A stretch of DNA of 26,342 nt from SYAC01 sp046048055 (GTDB lineage: Bacteria > Planctomycetota > Phycisphaerae > Phycisphaerales > SM1A02). Below are positions 1 through 7,291 of this stretch, piece after piece. The stretch lies in contig JBJOGW010000074.1 in assembly GCA_046048055.1 (NCBI GenBank), positions 1 to 26,342 on the forward strand, written 5' to 3'. The notes under the pieces are model-generated. The model saw only the letters and a list, made by a program, of their open reading frames with translations, was not told the DNA's origin and did no database searches. Made by a program: the position numbers and the translations under genes. Position 1 is the first letter of the stretch; the number at the start of each line of letters is the position of its first letter.

Positions 1-83
1 GGCACCTCGCTGGCGTGTTCCACCGGGATGGCCACCACAAGCAGCGTCATGCGAGGGCGGGCGAGTGCGGCGTGCGGCAGCAT
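1..83 (-). CDS. 5' end of a gene running off the left edge, unidentified
   Basis: An open frame reads leftwards from an ATG at 83, with a second in-frame ATG at 50, and stays open to base 1. Only 27 residues are visible. The part after the second ATG (MTLLVVAIPVEHASEV) looks like a first beta strand of a cytosolic enzyme. It vaguely recalls the first strand of type I 3-dehydroquinate dehydratases, but this is far too little for a call. A TACACT hexamer (minus strand, 105-110) lies at a suitable distance to be its -10 box. It is divergent from the DUF2470-like gene that starts at 142. Confidence 0.4.
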   Translation of the reverse strand, partial: MLPHAALARPRMTLLVVAIPVEHASEV

Positions 84-104
84 GCATGTGGCGACACGCC
101 GGGC

Positions 105-110
105 AGTGTA
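105..110 (-). promoter_or_regulatory. candidate -10 box (TACACT) for the left-edge gene
   Basis: The minus strand reads TACACT here, identical to the -10 candidate of the ribBA-like gene at 12994-12999. Transcription would start near base 98, giving a leader of about 15 or 48 nt depending on which ATG is used. No clear -35 element is visible. Confidence 0.3.
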
Positions 111-129
111 GATGCCGCGGCACCACCGC

Positions 130-141
130 TAGCATGGGCGC
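130..141 (+). promoter_or_regulatory. leaderless-type promoter: TAGCAT, 6 nt, ATG
   Basis: TAGCAT at 130-135 is followed by six bases and then the ATG at 142. A -10 box normally sits about 7 bp before the transcription start, so the transcript would begin at the start codon. No Shine-Dalgarno is present. The same spacing recurs at six other genes in this window. Confidence 0.5.
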
Positions 142-768
142 ATGCGCGACGAGGCCGTGGACAAGACGCTCGAGGCCCTGCACGCCAACCTGAAGGGATT
201 CATCCGCTTCGACGGCGATCGCGTGCCGGTGCGCGTGATCGTGGCTCCCGATGGCCATGTGGTGTCGCCGGTGATGGAGTCCATGCTCCTGTCGGTGGAT
301 GTGGTGCTGGAGTTGCCCGACGATGACGAGACGTCGTTGCAGGTGATGGTGTCGCTGGAGCGCATGGATCCCGATGGCGAGCATGCCGGCCTGTGCGATC
401 GGTGGCGCGCGTATCACGGCGAGCCTCTGGACGTGCGGTGGGCCCGCATGCAGATCGATGCGGCCCGCTTTGGCCAGTGGTTCGTGGACGGCGAGGCGCT
501 CATGCAGGCCAACCCCCTCGCCCGCGACGAAACGGGAATTCTCCGCGCGATCAACGCCAGCCCGCGCGCCTTCCTGAAGGCATTCTGCAAGGCGTCCGGC
601 GCTCCCGCAGAGGATCCGGTGGCCGTGGGCGTGGACCCCGGGGGCATCGATGCCCGCCGCGCCCATGACGTGGTGCGGTTGCCGTTCCCCATCCGCATGG
701 AGGGCGCGGCCCAGGTCCGCAGCTTCATCGAGGGATCCGGCGCCCCATTCATGCCGGGCATGGCCTGA
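142..768 (+). CDS. HugZ/DUF2470-like protein (FMN split-barrel family relative)
   Basis: A protein of 208 residues. The C-terminal part resembles the DUF2470 domain of HugZ-type, pyridoxamine-phosphate-oxidase-like proteins: residues 162-170 read VGVDPGGID and residues 179-183 read RLPFP, both in the expected order and spacing. The segment around residues 100-125 resembles the end of the split-barrel part (ARF...WFVDGEAL). Known relatives bind FMN or haem and some take part in haem-iron use. Here the usual N-x-D-H motif near the start of DUF2470 reads INASPR (residues 137-142), so the conserved histidine is absent. The start at 142 is supported by the TAGCAT hexamer 6 bp upstream. phhA follows 35 bp downstream with its own SD. 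The family link comes from motif memory only, and biochemical function is unknown. Confidence 0.6.
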   Translation: MRDEAVDKTLEALHANLKGFIRFDGDRVPVRVIVAPDGHVVSPVMESMLLSVDVVLELPDDDETSLQVMVSLERMDPDGEHAGLCDRWRAYHGEPLDVRWARMQIDAARFGQWFVDGEALMQANPLARDETGILRAINASPRAFLKAFCKASGAPAEDPVAVGVDPGGIDARRAHDVVRLPFPIRMEGAAQVRSFIEGSGAPFMPGMA

Positions 769-775
769 ATCCCCG

Positions 776-797
776 TAGAATCCACCGCCGCAAGGAG
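776..797 (+). promoter_or_regulatory. phhA -10 box (TAGAAT) and Shine-Dalgarno (AAGGAG)
   Basis: TAGAAT at 776-781 just follows the upstream stop codon. AAGGAG at 792-797 sits 6 nt before the ATG at 804. The predicted leader is about 16 nt. This is one of the few genes in the window with a textbook Shine-Dalgarno. Confidence 0.5.
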
Positions 798-803
798 AAG
801 CCC

Positions 804-1685
804 ATGGCCGACGGATCCCATCACAAGAGCCCCAGCGAGCAGAAGTTCGCCGGCAGCCTGAACCACGCCATGATCGACGATGCCGCCGCCAGCGCCGCGC
901 AGGAGTGCGCCAACCGCTTCGGCGAGCCCGGCTTCACCGACATCTCCCGCTGCTACATCGAGCAGCGTTACGAGGGCTACACGCCGGAGAATCAGGAGAC
1001 CTGGCAGATCCTGTTCGACCGCCAGATGGCCTACCTGAAGGACCACGCCAGCCAGACGTACCTGCGGGGCGCCGAGATCATCAACCTGCGCCGGGACCGC
1101 GTGCCGCCGCTGCAGGACATCAACGCACGCCTCTGGCCGATGACCCGCTGGCAGAGCCGTGCGGTGCCTGGCTACCTGCCGGCCAAGGCCTTCTTCGCGT
1201 GCCTCGCGCGGCGCGAGTTCCCAACCACCATCGTGATACGACCCAAGGAGTCCATCGACTACCTGCCCGAGCCAGACATCTTTCATGACATCTTTGGGCA
1301 TGTGCCGCTGCACGCCGACGCCACCTTTGCCGACTTCCTGCAGACCTATGGCAAGGCGGCGCTGACCACGGAGGACCCCGCCGAGACCGAGCGGCTGGCC
1401 CGGCTCTTCTGGTTCACGGTGGAGTTCGGCCTGATCCAGGAGGGCGGCCGACTGAAGGTGTACGGCAGCGGACTGATCAGCAGTCCCGGGGAGAGCCGGC
1501 ACGCGCTGGAGAGCCCCGAGGTGGACCGGCGGCCGTTCGATCTGGACCGCGTGTGCGATACCGGCTTCGAGATCGACCACTACCAGCCGATCCTCTACGT
1601 GCTGGAGAGTTTCGAGCAGCTGCGGGACGCCATGAACACCTACGCGGGCCGACTGCTGGCGAAGGGATCGCGCGCCGCCGCCTGA
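804..1685 (+). CDS. phhA: phenylalanine 4-monooxygenase (aromatic amino acid hydroxylase)
   Basis: A protein of 293 residues, close to the usual 260-300 of bacterial single-domain enzymes. It hydroxylates phenylalanine to tyrosine using tetrahydropterin, O2 and a non-haem iron. The signature PDIFHDIFGHVPL is present, with iron ligands His161 and His166 and a third ligand Glu207 in TVEFGL. The 46-residue spacing from the first His to the Glu fits the family. There is no N-terminal ACT regulatory domain, as expected for bacterial forms. The start is fixed by AAGGAG six bases upstream. A REP-like hairpin begins directly after the stop codon. No pterin recycling gene (phhB) is in the window. The family is certain. 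Phe rather than Tyr or Trp as substrate is the usual bacterial default, not proven here. Confidence 0.95.
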   Translation: MADGSHHKSPSEQKFAGSLNHAMIDDAAASAAQECANRFGEPGFTDISRCYIEQRYEGYTPENQETWQILFDRQMAYLKDHASQTYLRGAEIINLRRDRVPPLQDINARLWPMTRWQSRAVPGYLPAKAFFACLARREFPTTIVIRPKESIDYLPEPDIFHDIFGHVPLHADATFADFLQTYGKAALTTEDPAETERLARLFWFTVEFGLIQEGGRLKVYGSGLISSPGESRHALESPEVDRRPFDLDRVCDTGFEIDHYQPILYVLESFEQLRDAMNTYAGRLLAKGSRAAA

Positions 1686-1718
1686 GTCCGATACAGAGAC
1701 CCGTCCCTTGTATCGGAC
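1686..1718. repeat. REP-like hairpin: 10-bp perfect stem, loop holding ACCCGTCCCT
   Basis: GTCCGATACA (1686-1695) and TGTATCGGAC (1709-1718) form a perfect 10-bp inverted repeat around a 13-nt loop containing ACCCGTCCCT. It starts one base after the phhA stop codon. No T-run follows, so it is not an obvious intrinsic terminator. Bases 1685-1720 match 26291-26326 at 29 of 36 positions, which makes it a second, diverged copy of the unit in the right-edge palindrome. Confidence 0.8.
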
Positions 1719-1737
1719 GCGGGGATATGGGCTGGTT

Positions 1738-1749
1738 TACCCTCCGCGC
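1738..1749 (+). promoter_or_regulatory. leaderless-type promoter: TACCCT, 6 nt, ATG
   Basis: TACCCT at 1738-1743, six bases, then ATG at 1750. This decides the start of the aminopeptidase gene in favour of 1750 over the earlier ATG at 1708, which lies inside the repeat hairpin. Confidence 0.5.
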
Positions 1750-3027
1750 ATGGCACGTACCCGCACCGCCCGCCGAGCCGCCCGCACCACCCGTCGCTCC
1801 GCCTCGCAGGGTCCGACTCCGCCAGGGATCCTGCCCGCGGAGTTCGCCGCCCGCCGACAGCAGGTACTGAAGGCGCTCTCGGGAAGCGTGGGACTGGTGT
1901 TCGCGGGCGAAGCCGACCCCAGTCTCCATGACGCCTATGTCCCCCACGCCAACTTTCGATGGCTGGTCGGCGTGACCGACGAGCCGGGCGCCTTGCTGCT
2001 GCTGGACCCGGGCAACCCCAACCCGGCCTGGCGCGTTCGACTGTTCCTGAAGCCGCTGAACCCGGAACGCGAGAAGTGGGACGGCTTCCGCCACCAGATC
2101 GGCGCCGAGCTGAAGGCGCGAACCGGCATCGAGACCATCCACCGCACCGACATGCTCGCCGGGCAGCTGCTGGCCTCGGCGCGGCGGGCACGCTCGCTCG
2201 CGCTGCTCATGCCGCTTTCACCCCACACCGCGGCCGTGAGCCCGGACCTGGACGTGTTCCGCCGCGTCTGCGAGCGCGTGCCTGGGTGCGGCATCGTGGA
2301 TCGCTCGCAGCTGCTGGCCCAGATGCGCGCCCGCAAGAGTCCGGCCGAGGTGGCCTGCATCGAGCACGCCGGCCGCATCACCGGGCTTGGCTTTCACGTG
2401 GCGCTGGCCACGTTGCGGCCCGGCATGAACGAGTTCGACCTGCAGCGCCACGTGGAAGAGGCCTACCGCGAGGGCGGGGCCCGTGACCTGGCATTCCGCA
2501 CCATTGCCGGCGGCGGCCTCAACAGCACCGTGCTGCACTACCACGGCAACGACCAGACGCTGCAGGCAGGTGATCTGGTGTGCCTGGACAGCGGGGCCAG
2601 GTGGGCGGGCTACAGCGCCGACGTCACCCGCACGCTTCCCGTGAGCGGCCGCTTCACCCCTCGGCAACGCGAGATCTACGAACTGGTGCTGAAGGCGCAG
2701 CTTGCCGCCATCCGCGCGTGCCGGCCCGGCCGCCGTCTGCATCAGGTGGACGAGGCGGGCCGCGGCATCATCCGCAAGGCCGGCTTCGGCGACGCGTTTC
2801 CGCACGGCATGGGGCACCATCTGGGCCTGGACACGCACGACATCACGCCCGATGCACCGCTGGCCGAGGGTGCCGTGGTCACCATCGAGCCGGGCATCTA
2901 CCTGCCCGACGAGCGCATCGGCATCCGCATCGAGGATGACGTGCTGGTCACGCGACAGGGACCGCGGGTGCTCACGGGTCACATTCCCAAGTCGGTGTCC
3001 GACATCGAGCGTCTGATGCGGCGCTGA
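1750..3027 (+). CDS. pepP: Xaa-Pro aminopeptidase, M24B family
   Basis: A protein of 425 residues from the ATG at 1750. It has the aminopeptidase-P layout: an N-terminal non-catalytic domain (roughly residues 20-165), then a pita-bread M24 catalytic domain. The five expected metal ligands are visible in order: Asp in CLDSGARWAGYSADVTRT (two Asp), His in HGMGHHLGLDTHD, Glu in TIEPGIYLPDE and Glu in GIRIEDDVLVT. The enzyme removes an N-terminal residue preceding proline and acts in the cytosol with two Mn or Zn ions. The first 20 residues are Arg/Thr/Ala rich and are not part of the known fold. A longer frame opens at 1708 but would start inside the repeat hairpin. It converges with the small membrane protein gene, with 30 bp between them and no clear terminator. 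Confidence 0.92.
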   Translation: MARTRTARRAARTTRRSASQGPTPPGILPAEFAARRQQVLKALSGSVGLVFAGEADPSLHDAYVPHANFRWLVGVTDEPGALLLLDPGNPNPAWRVRLFLKPLNPEREKWDGFRHQIGAELKARTGIETIHRTDMLAGQLLASARRARSLALLMPLSPHTAAVSPDLDVFRRVCERVPGCGIVDRSQLLAQMRARKSPAEVACIEHAGRITGLGFHVALATLRPGMNEFDLQRHVEEAYREGGARDLAFRTIAGGGLNSTVLHYHGNDQTLQAGDLVCLDSGARWAGYSADVTRTLPVSGRFTPRQREIYELVLKAQLAAIRACRPGRRLHQVDEAGRGIIRKAGFGDAFPHGMGHHLGLDTHDITPDAPLAEGAVVTIEPGIYLPDERIGIRIEDDVLVTRQGPRVLTGHIPKSVSDIERLMRR

Positions 3028-3057
3028 GGGCGGCGGCCCGGAACCGTCGAACGGAAC

Positions 3058-3459
3058 CTAGCGGCCCACCGCCACCGGCTTGACCAGGAAGCCGTGCAGC
3101 GAAAGCAGCACCAGGCTCCATGCCACCGGGAAGGCGGCGATCACCACCGCGGTGACGATCAGGCCGCGCCCCCACCGGTCCCGCTGCCGACCGACGATCT
3201 CGCAGGACACGATGACGAAGAGCACCAGCGCAAACTTGAAGGCGATGGCGCCTGGCAGTTCCCAGGTTCGGATGATCAGGTCTGCCACGGGGTTCAGCTC
3301 CTCGCCGCCGCGGCGCAGGATGTGCCAGGTGAAGATCACGTCGACCGCCGAGAGCAGCAGCAGCCAGAGGTATCCGTTCTGGTACCGCATCGGCGGCGCG
3401 CTGAGCCAGTCGGGCCGCTCCGCCACCTCCGGGCCCTCGTGCTGCCGCGAGTCCTTCAC
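3058..3459 (-). CDS. small integral membrane protein (DUF5658-like)
   Basis: Starting at a GTG at 3459, this gives 133 residues. The frame stays open further upstream to an ATG at 3570, but that would overlap the divergent gene. An internal ATG at 3390 would give 110 residues. Three hydrophobic segments are visible: YLWLLLLSAVDVIFTW, FKFALVLFVIVSCEIVG and LIVTAVVIAAFPVAWSLVLL. The first is followed by LRRGGEELNPVADL. That E-x-N-P motif after the first helix is typical of the uncharacterised DUF5658-type membrane proteins. CATACT lies 7 bp upstream of the GTG, which favours that start. The role is unknown and the family is called from motif memory. Confidence 0.6.
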   Translation of the reverse strand: MKDSRQHEGPEVAERPDWLSAPPMRYQNGYLWLLLLSAVDVIFTWHILRRGGEELNPVADLIIRTWELPGAIAFKFALVLFVIVSCEIVGRQRDRWGRGLIVTAVVIAAFPVAWSLVLLSLHGFLVKPVAVGR

Positions 3460-3472
3460 GAATCGGAGTATG
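3460..3472 (-). promoter_or_regulatory. candidate leaderless-type promoter: CATACT, 7 nt, GTG
   Basis: The minus strand reads CATACT (3467-3472), seven bases, then GTG (3459). The first base deviates from TANNNT, so this is weaker than the other examples. It faces the divergent candidate at 3512-3523. Confidence 0.3.
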
Positions 3473-3511
3473 CCATGGCCCAATCCTGCCGACGAGCGGC
3501 TGCCGCCGAGG

Positions 3512-3523
3512 CATGCTGACCGC
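3512..3523 (+). promoter_or_regulatory. candidate leaderless-type promoter: CATGCT, 6 nt, ATG
   Basis: CATGCT at 3512-3517, six bases (gaccgc), then ATG at 3524. The spacing is exact but the first base of the hexamer is C rather than T. The six-base spacer is almost identical to the one in front of the gene at 18600 (gaccga). Confidence 0.35.
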
Positions 3524-3979
3524 ATGAGCTCCGTCACGCATCGTGGCGCCTCGCCCGAGGCCGCCGGCACCCATCATGCGGTGGCCATTCTCATGGATCA
3601 CCGGTCCGCGCGCGTGCTCTACCTGGACGACCGCGTGGTGGATGGTGGGCACATCGAGACCGACTGGACCAGCCCGCGCTTCCGCACCCATGACCGCCAC
3701 GTGACGCAGGGCAGCGGCCGCGACCATCCCGACCCGTCCAGTTATTTCGCGGCGGTGGCCGAGGCCGCCGAGCGGGCCGAGCGCGTGGTGCTGGCAGGAC
3801 CTGGCACGGCCAAGCTGGAGTGGCTCCGATGGGCCGCCCGCCACGGACGCGACGCCGCCGACCGCGTCGAATCGGTGCAATCCATCGACCGGGCCACCGA
3901 TGGCGAACTCACGGCCATGGCGCGCCGGCTGCTGCACGAGGAACGCGAGCGATTTCTCTGGCCACGCCAGAGGCGGTAG
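3524..3979 (+). CDS. eRF1-domain-3-like protein (bacterial baeRF type)
   Basis: A protein of 151 residues. It resembles the short bacterial proteins related to domain 3 of archaeal/eukaryotic release factor 1, often annotated as translational machinery protein. Supporting motifs run in order: HHAVAILMDHRSARVLYLD at the N-terminus, a His-rich stretch with a QGSGRDHPD segment, VVLAGPGTAKLEWLRW in the middle and IDRATDGELTAMARRLL at the end, each at the family's usual place. It is soluble with no signal peptide. Relatives are thought to act at the ribosome, but the biochemical role of this subgroup is not settled. It is divergent from the small membrane protein gene and convergent with thiC. Confidence 0.7.
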   Translation: MSSVTHRGASPEAAGTHHAVAILMDHRSARVLYLDDRVVDGGHIETDWTSPRFRTHDRHVTQGSGRDHPDPSSYFAAVAEAAERAERVVLAGPGTAKLEWLRWAARHGRDAADRVESVQSIDRATDGELTAMARRLLHEERERFLWPRQRR

Positions 3980-3997
3980 GTCGCCGCCGGTTCAGGC

Positions 3998-5863
3998 TCA
4001 GATCACGCTGTCATGCGAGGGCAGATTGTGGGCTGGCGCGGTGTTCAACTGCACCATCCGCTGCCGTTGCACGGTCTGCGCCTGCTCCGGATCCACGTAG
4101 TCCGAGTGGCACGAGGCCTTGCCTGCGTCGGCGGACACGGCCTTACGGGTCTTGGCGGCGAGCCGGTGGATCTCCTCGGGACTGAGCACGCCGCGTTTGG
4201 CGAGGATCTCCTGCTGCTCGGCGGTCAGGGCGGCACTGCGCACGGGCTTGCCGCGCTCGAAGCCCTCGGCCTTGCCGCTGGCGAACTCCTGAATCTCCTT
4301 GCTGATGCGCACGCTGCACCAGTCGTGGCCGCACATGGCACAGAAATCGGTGTCCACGTCCAGGTCCTCATCGTGGTAGGCGCGGGCCGTGTCGGGATCG
4401 AAGCTGAGCTCGAAGTGCTTCTCCCAGTTGAGGGCGGCGCGGGCCTTGGTGAGCGCGTCGTCCCGGTCGCGCGTGCCCGGGATGCCCAGTGCCACATCGG
4501 CCGCGTGGGCGGCGATCTTGTAGGCGATGCATCCCTGCTTCACGTCGTCCTTCTTGGGAAGTCCGAGATGCTCCTTGGGCGTGACGTAGCAGAGCATGCT
4601 GGCGCCATGCCAGGCGGCCGCGGTGGCGCCGATGCAGCTGGTGATGTGGTCGTAGCCCGGGAAGATGTCCGTGACCAGCGGACCCAGCACGTAGAAGGGC
4701 GCACCATGGCACAGTCGGCGCTGCAGCTTCATGTTGAACTCGATCTGGTCGAACGGCACGTGGCCCGGGCCCTCGATCATCACCTGCACACCCTGCCGCC
4801 ACGCGCGCTCGGTGAGCTCGCCCAGCGTGGCCAGCTCGGCCAGTTGCGCACGGTCCGTGGCGTCGGCCAGGCCACCCGGGCGAAGTCCGTCACCGATGCT
4901 GAAGGTGACGTCATGGCGCCGCATCACCTGGCAGATCCGCTCCCACGCGGTGTACATCGGGTTCTGCCGACCATGCACCAGCATCCACTTGGCCAGCAGG
5001 CTGCCGCCGCGGCTCACGATGCCGATCAGCCGGTCCTTGATGAAGGGAAGATGCTCGCGCAGCACCCCGGCATGGATGGTGAAGTAGTCCACGCCCTGTC
5101 GGGCCTGGTGCTCGAGCGTGTCCAGGATGATGCGCTCGTCCAGGTCCTCGATCTTCCGACCGATGATCATGCTGTAGATGGGCACCGTGCCGATGGGCAC
5201 CGTGCTGGCGCGGATGATGGCGTCACGACAGGCATCCAGGTCGCCACCGGTGCTCAGATCCATGACCGTGTCAGCGCCCCACCGCTCCGCCCACTGGAGC
5301 TTCTCCACCTCGTCGGCGGTTCCGCTGCTGACCGGACTGGCGCCCATGTTGGCGTTGATCTTGGTCCTGCTGGCCCGCCCGATAGCCATGGGATCCAGGC
5401 GATACCCACGATGCGTCACATTGGCGGGAATCACCATGCGGCCCGCAGCCACCTCGTCGCGGACCTGCTCCGCGGTGAGGTGCCCCTCACGCTCGGCCAC
5501 GCGACGCATCTGCGGCGTGATGACCCCAAGGCGGGCGTGCTCCAGCTGCGTCACGGGCTCGAAACCCTCGGGAGCCACGGCGCGAATGAAGCGGCCCGAC
5601 GGCATCTGGTTGTGGCCGGCGCATCCCGTCTCATGATTCAGGGCGGTCTCGACCCGCCAGCCCTCGGGAAGAAAGTCCCAGGCCGTGCGATCGCTCACCG
5701 GCGGCATGCCTGGGGTGTCGGGGCTTGAAAAACTTCGGGGACCGCCCAGATCCGCTGCCAAGGCGAAGGAACCTGGGGTCGTGCCTTCCCGGTCGGTCGA
5801 TGGATTGAACGCGCCGTGCTCGGGCAGGATCAGTTCGGGGTGATTGGTGACGGCATGGCTCAT
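3998..5863 (-). CDS. thiC: phosphomethylpyrimidine synthase ThiC
   Basis: A protein of 621 residues. It rearranges aminoimidazole ribotide into hydroxymethylpyrimidine phosphate, the pyrimidine half of thiamine, by radical-SAM chemistry. The [4Fe-4S] motif CAMCGHDWC (Cys508, Cys511, Cys516) is near the C-terminus as in all ThiC. Other hallmarks are NANMGASPVSSG, EGPGHVPFDQI, LGPLVTDIFPGYDHI and YVTPKEHLGLP. The start is set by GAAGGA nine bases before the ATG at 5863. The frame continues to 5995, but those extra 44 residues look unlike ThiC and lack an SD. A TPP riboswitch lies upstream, so expression should fall when thiamine pyrophosphate is plentiful. No other thiamine gene is in the window. 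Confidence 0.97.
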   Translation of the reverse strand: MSHAVTNHPELILPEHGAFNPSTDREGTTPGSFALAADLGGPRSFSSPDTPGMPPVSDRTAWDFLPEGWRVETALNHETGCAGHNQMPSGRFIRAVAPEGFEPVTQLEHARLGVITPQMRRVAEREGHLTAEQVRDEVAAGRMVIPANVTHRGYRLDPMAIGRASRTKINANMGASPVSSGTADEVEKLQWAERWGADTVMDLSTGGDLDACRDAIIRASTVPIGTVPIYSMIIGRKIEDLDERIILDTLEHQARQGVDYFTIHAGVLREHLPFIKDRLIGIVSRGGSLLAKWMLVHGRQNPMYTAWERICQVMRRHDVTFSIGDGLRPGGLADATDRAQLAELATLGELTERAWRQGVQVMIEGPGHVPFDQIEFNMKLQRRLCHGAPFYVLGPLVTDIFPGYDHITSCIGATAAAWHGASMLCYVTPKEHLGLPKKDDVKQGCIAYKIAAHAADVALGIPGTRDRDDALTKARAALNWEKHFELSFDPDTARAYHDEDLDVDTDFCAMCGHDWCSVRISKEIQEFASGKAEGFERGKPVRSAALTAEQQEILAKRGVLSPEEIHRLAAKTRKAVSADAGKASCHSDYVDPEQAQTVQRQRMVQLNTAPAHNLPSHDSVI

Positions 5864-5872
5864 GAGATTGCA

Positions 5873-5878
5873 TCCTTC
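5873..5878 (-). promoter_or_regulatory. thiC Shine-Dalgarno (GAAGGA)
   Basis: The minus strand reads GAAGGA nine bases before the ATG at 5863. It decides the thiC start against the longer frame beginning at 5995. It is also the likely target if the riboswitch acts on translation. Confidence 0.6.
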
Positions 5879-6024
5879 AATTGGAGTTCGCAAGAAAGCG
5901 AAATCAGTCGTCTTTGGAGACGCGCCTCGTGCACGACACAGCCTTGCGATCCGACCGCCACACATTCGTGTGCACGGCGTTGCGGGGCAGGACATGGCCT
6001 TGCATGGTGTCTGTCTGGCGTCAT

Positions 6025-6109
6025 TCGCTTTCCTACGCCGGTCCGAACCGGATCAGGTTCCACGGGTGCTTCTCAGCAGAGGCCACGATGACCTATGCGC
6101 CCCGAGCGA
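6025..6109 (-). promoter_or_regulatory. TPP riboswitch (THI element) upstream of thiC
   Basis: On the minus strand the conserved blocks appear in order: GGGGCGC, CTGAGA (complement of 6072-6077), GAACCTGATCCGG and ACCGGCGTAGGAAAG. These are the pyrimidine-sensing and pyrophosphate-sensing arms of the TPP aptamer. A closing stem TCGCT/AGCGA (6105-6109 with 6025-6029) bounds it. The stretch from the aptamer to the thiC ATG (5864-6024) is unusually long at about 160 nt and has no T-run terminator. It contains CGTGCAC/GTGCACG (5928-5934 with 5970-5976), a weak candidate for part of the expression platform. Control of translation start is the simplest reading. Confidence 0.95.
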
Positions 6110-6117
6110 TTCGCCTC

Positions 6118-6123
6118 ATAATA
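6118..6123 (-). promoter_or_regulatory. thiC -10 box (TATTAT)
   Basis: The minus strand reads TATTAT, the most AT-rich hexamer in the region. It would start transcription near 6111, directly at the edge of the TPP aptamer. No convincing -35 is visible. The stretch 6124-6277 up to the Lrp-type gene holds nothing else I can identify. Confidence 0.5.
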
Positions 6124-6277
6124 GGGTGAACGGAACGTAGACAGCTTTGGTCAGGAATCTCGCGCTTGCCGCGACGATCAGGACCTGTCCGAGCCGGGGC
6201 TCATTCTGCAGTGCACACCGCGTTCGCCACGGAGAACGCGATCCACATTTCGCCTCATTCAAGAGCACCCGAAGTCC

Positions 6278-7270
6278 ATGCCCCTGATGTCCGAAGCAGC
6301 CCAGCCAGGTTCCACCAAGTTCACGCCGCTGGATGAAGGCGATCTGAAGATCATCCAGCTGCTTGGCCAGGATGGCCGCATGAGCGGCCGTGACATCGCC
6401 CAGAGGTCGGGCCTCTCCGAGGCCAACGTGAGTCGTCGCCTGGCCAGGCTCATGGATGAGGGTTCGCTCCGGGTGCTGGGGCTGGTGTCCCCGGCCACGC
6501 TTGGCCTTCACACCAGGGCGGTGCTGCTCATCCGATGCAAGGGCGATCCTGTAGCCACCGCCCATCGGCTTGCCGGATTCCCGAACGTGCACTGGTGCGG
6601 ATCCTCGTTCGGCGACCACGACGTGATCCTGTACGTGACGGTTCGCGATGAGAGTCACCTGATCAGCCTGGTGGACGACATCTTTGCGGCTGATCCGAAC
6701 CTGGACGACATCTCGGTCTGTCCGGTTCTCGAGGCCGTCAGCCCCAACACACCGCTCGGTGGCGAGCCGCGGACCATGGCGCAACGATCCGTGGAGGCCC
6801 GGCGTCAAGGCAGCCTGGACGAGGTGGATCGGGCGCTCATCCGGGTGCTGCAGCGCAGCGGACGCGCCAGCTTTGCCGAACTGGCCGAGGCCAGCGGCAT
6901 CTCCGCCACCAGTGCGGCGGACCGCTTCCGCAGGCTGCAGTCCGAGGGCATCGTGCACATTCTGGCCCTTCCCCTGCCGGCACGCATCGGCAACATGGTG
7001 CATGCCACCGCGTGCATCCGGGTCCGCGGCTCCATTCGCAGCGTGATGCGGGCGGCCGCCGATCTTCCGGGCTCGCTCTGGACGGTGGCCACCGCGGGCT
7101 CCTTCAGCGTGATCGTGGACTTTGCCTGCCCCAACGAGCACGCCATGAACGAGACCAGGGCACGCCTGCTCGCCACGCCCGGCGTGACCGGCGTGAGCCT
7201 GTCGCTGCACCGCACCAAGGTGAAGGACGACATGGCCTGGGGCTTCGAGGACGAGGCTTCCCCAGCCTGA
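6278..7270 (+). CDS. tandem Lrp/AsnC-type transcriptional regulator
   Basis: A protein of 330 residues, about twice the usual 150-165 of Lrp/AsnC regulators. Two complete modules follow each other. Module 1 has an HTH (LDEGDLKIIQLL to SRRLARLMDEG, about residues 18-62) and a ligand-sensing RAM domain (about 70-155). Module 2 has an HTH (LDEVDRALIRVL to DRFRRLQSEGIV, about 180-225) and a second RAM-like domain (about 230-320). Lrp proteins sense amino acids and control their metabolism. The dehydratase gene starts 21 bp downstream, so control of that gene, or of threonine/serine/branched-chain amino acid metabolism, is the natural inference. A second ATG at 6287 is possible. Neither has a clear SD or TANNNT box at 6-7 bp. 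Confidence 0.85.
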   Translation: MPLMSEAAQPGSTKFTPLDEGDLKIIQLLGQDGRMSGRDIAQRSGLSEANVSRRLARLMDEGSLRVLGLVSPATLGLHTRAVLLIRCKGDPVATAHRLAGFPNVHWCGSSFGDHDVILYVTVRDESHLISLVDDIFAADPNLDDISVCPVLEAVSPNTPLGGEPRTMAQRSVEARRQGSLDEVDRALIRVLQRSGRASFAELAEASGISATSAADRFRRLQSEGIVHILALPLPARIGNMVHATACIRVRGSIRSVMRAAADLPGSLWTVATAGSFSVIVDFACPNEHAMNETRARLLATPGVTGVSLSLHRTKVKDDMAWGFEDEASPA

Positions 7271-7279
7271 GGCGTCACG

Positions 7280-7291
7280 TACGCTGCGGCC
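7280..7291 (+). promoter_or_regulatory. leaderless-type promoter: TACGCT, 6 nt, ATG
   Basis: TACGCT at 7280-7285, six bases, then ATG at 7292. It lies entirely in the 21-bp gap behind the regulator gene, so the dehydratase could have its own start point even though the two genes are also likely co-transcribed. Confidence 0.45.

Noticed and set aside
1686..1718. Hairpin behind phhA as an intrinsic terminator
   Set aside because: The stem is strong but no T-run follows on either strand, and the conserved loop points to a repeat family instead.
4013..5728. 571-residue plus-strand frame opposite thiC
   Set aside because: Antisense shadow of an unmistakable ThiC. Composition and lack of motifs argue against a real product.
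5864..5995. Longer thiC frame starting at 5995
   Set aside because: The extra 44 residues are unlike ThiC, lie in the riboswitch leader and lack an SD. The ATG at 5863 has GAAGGA at the right distance.
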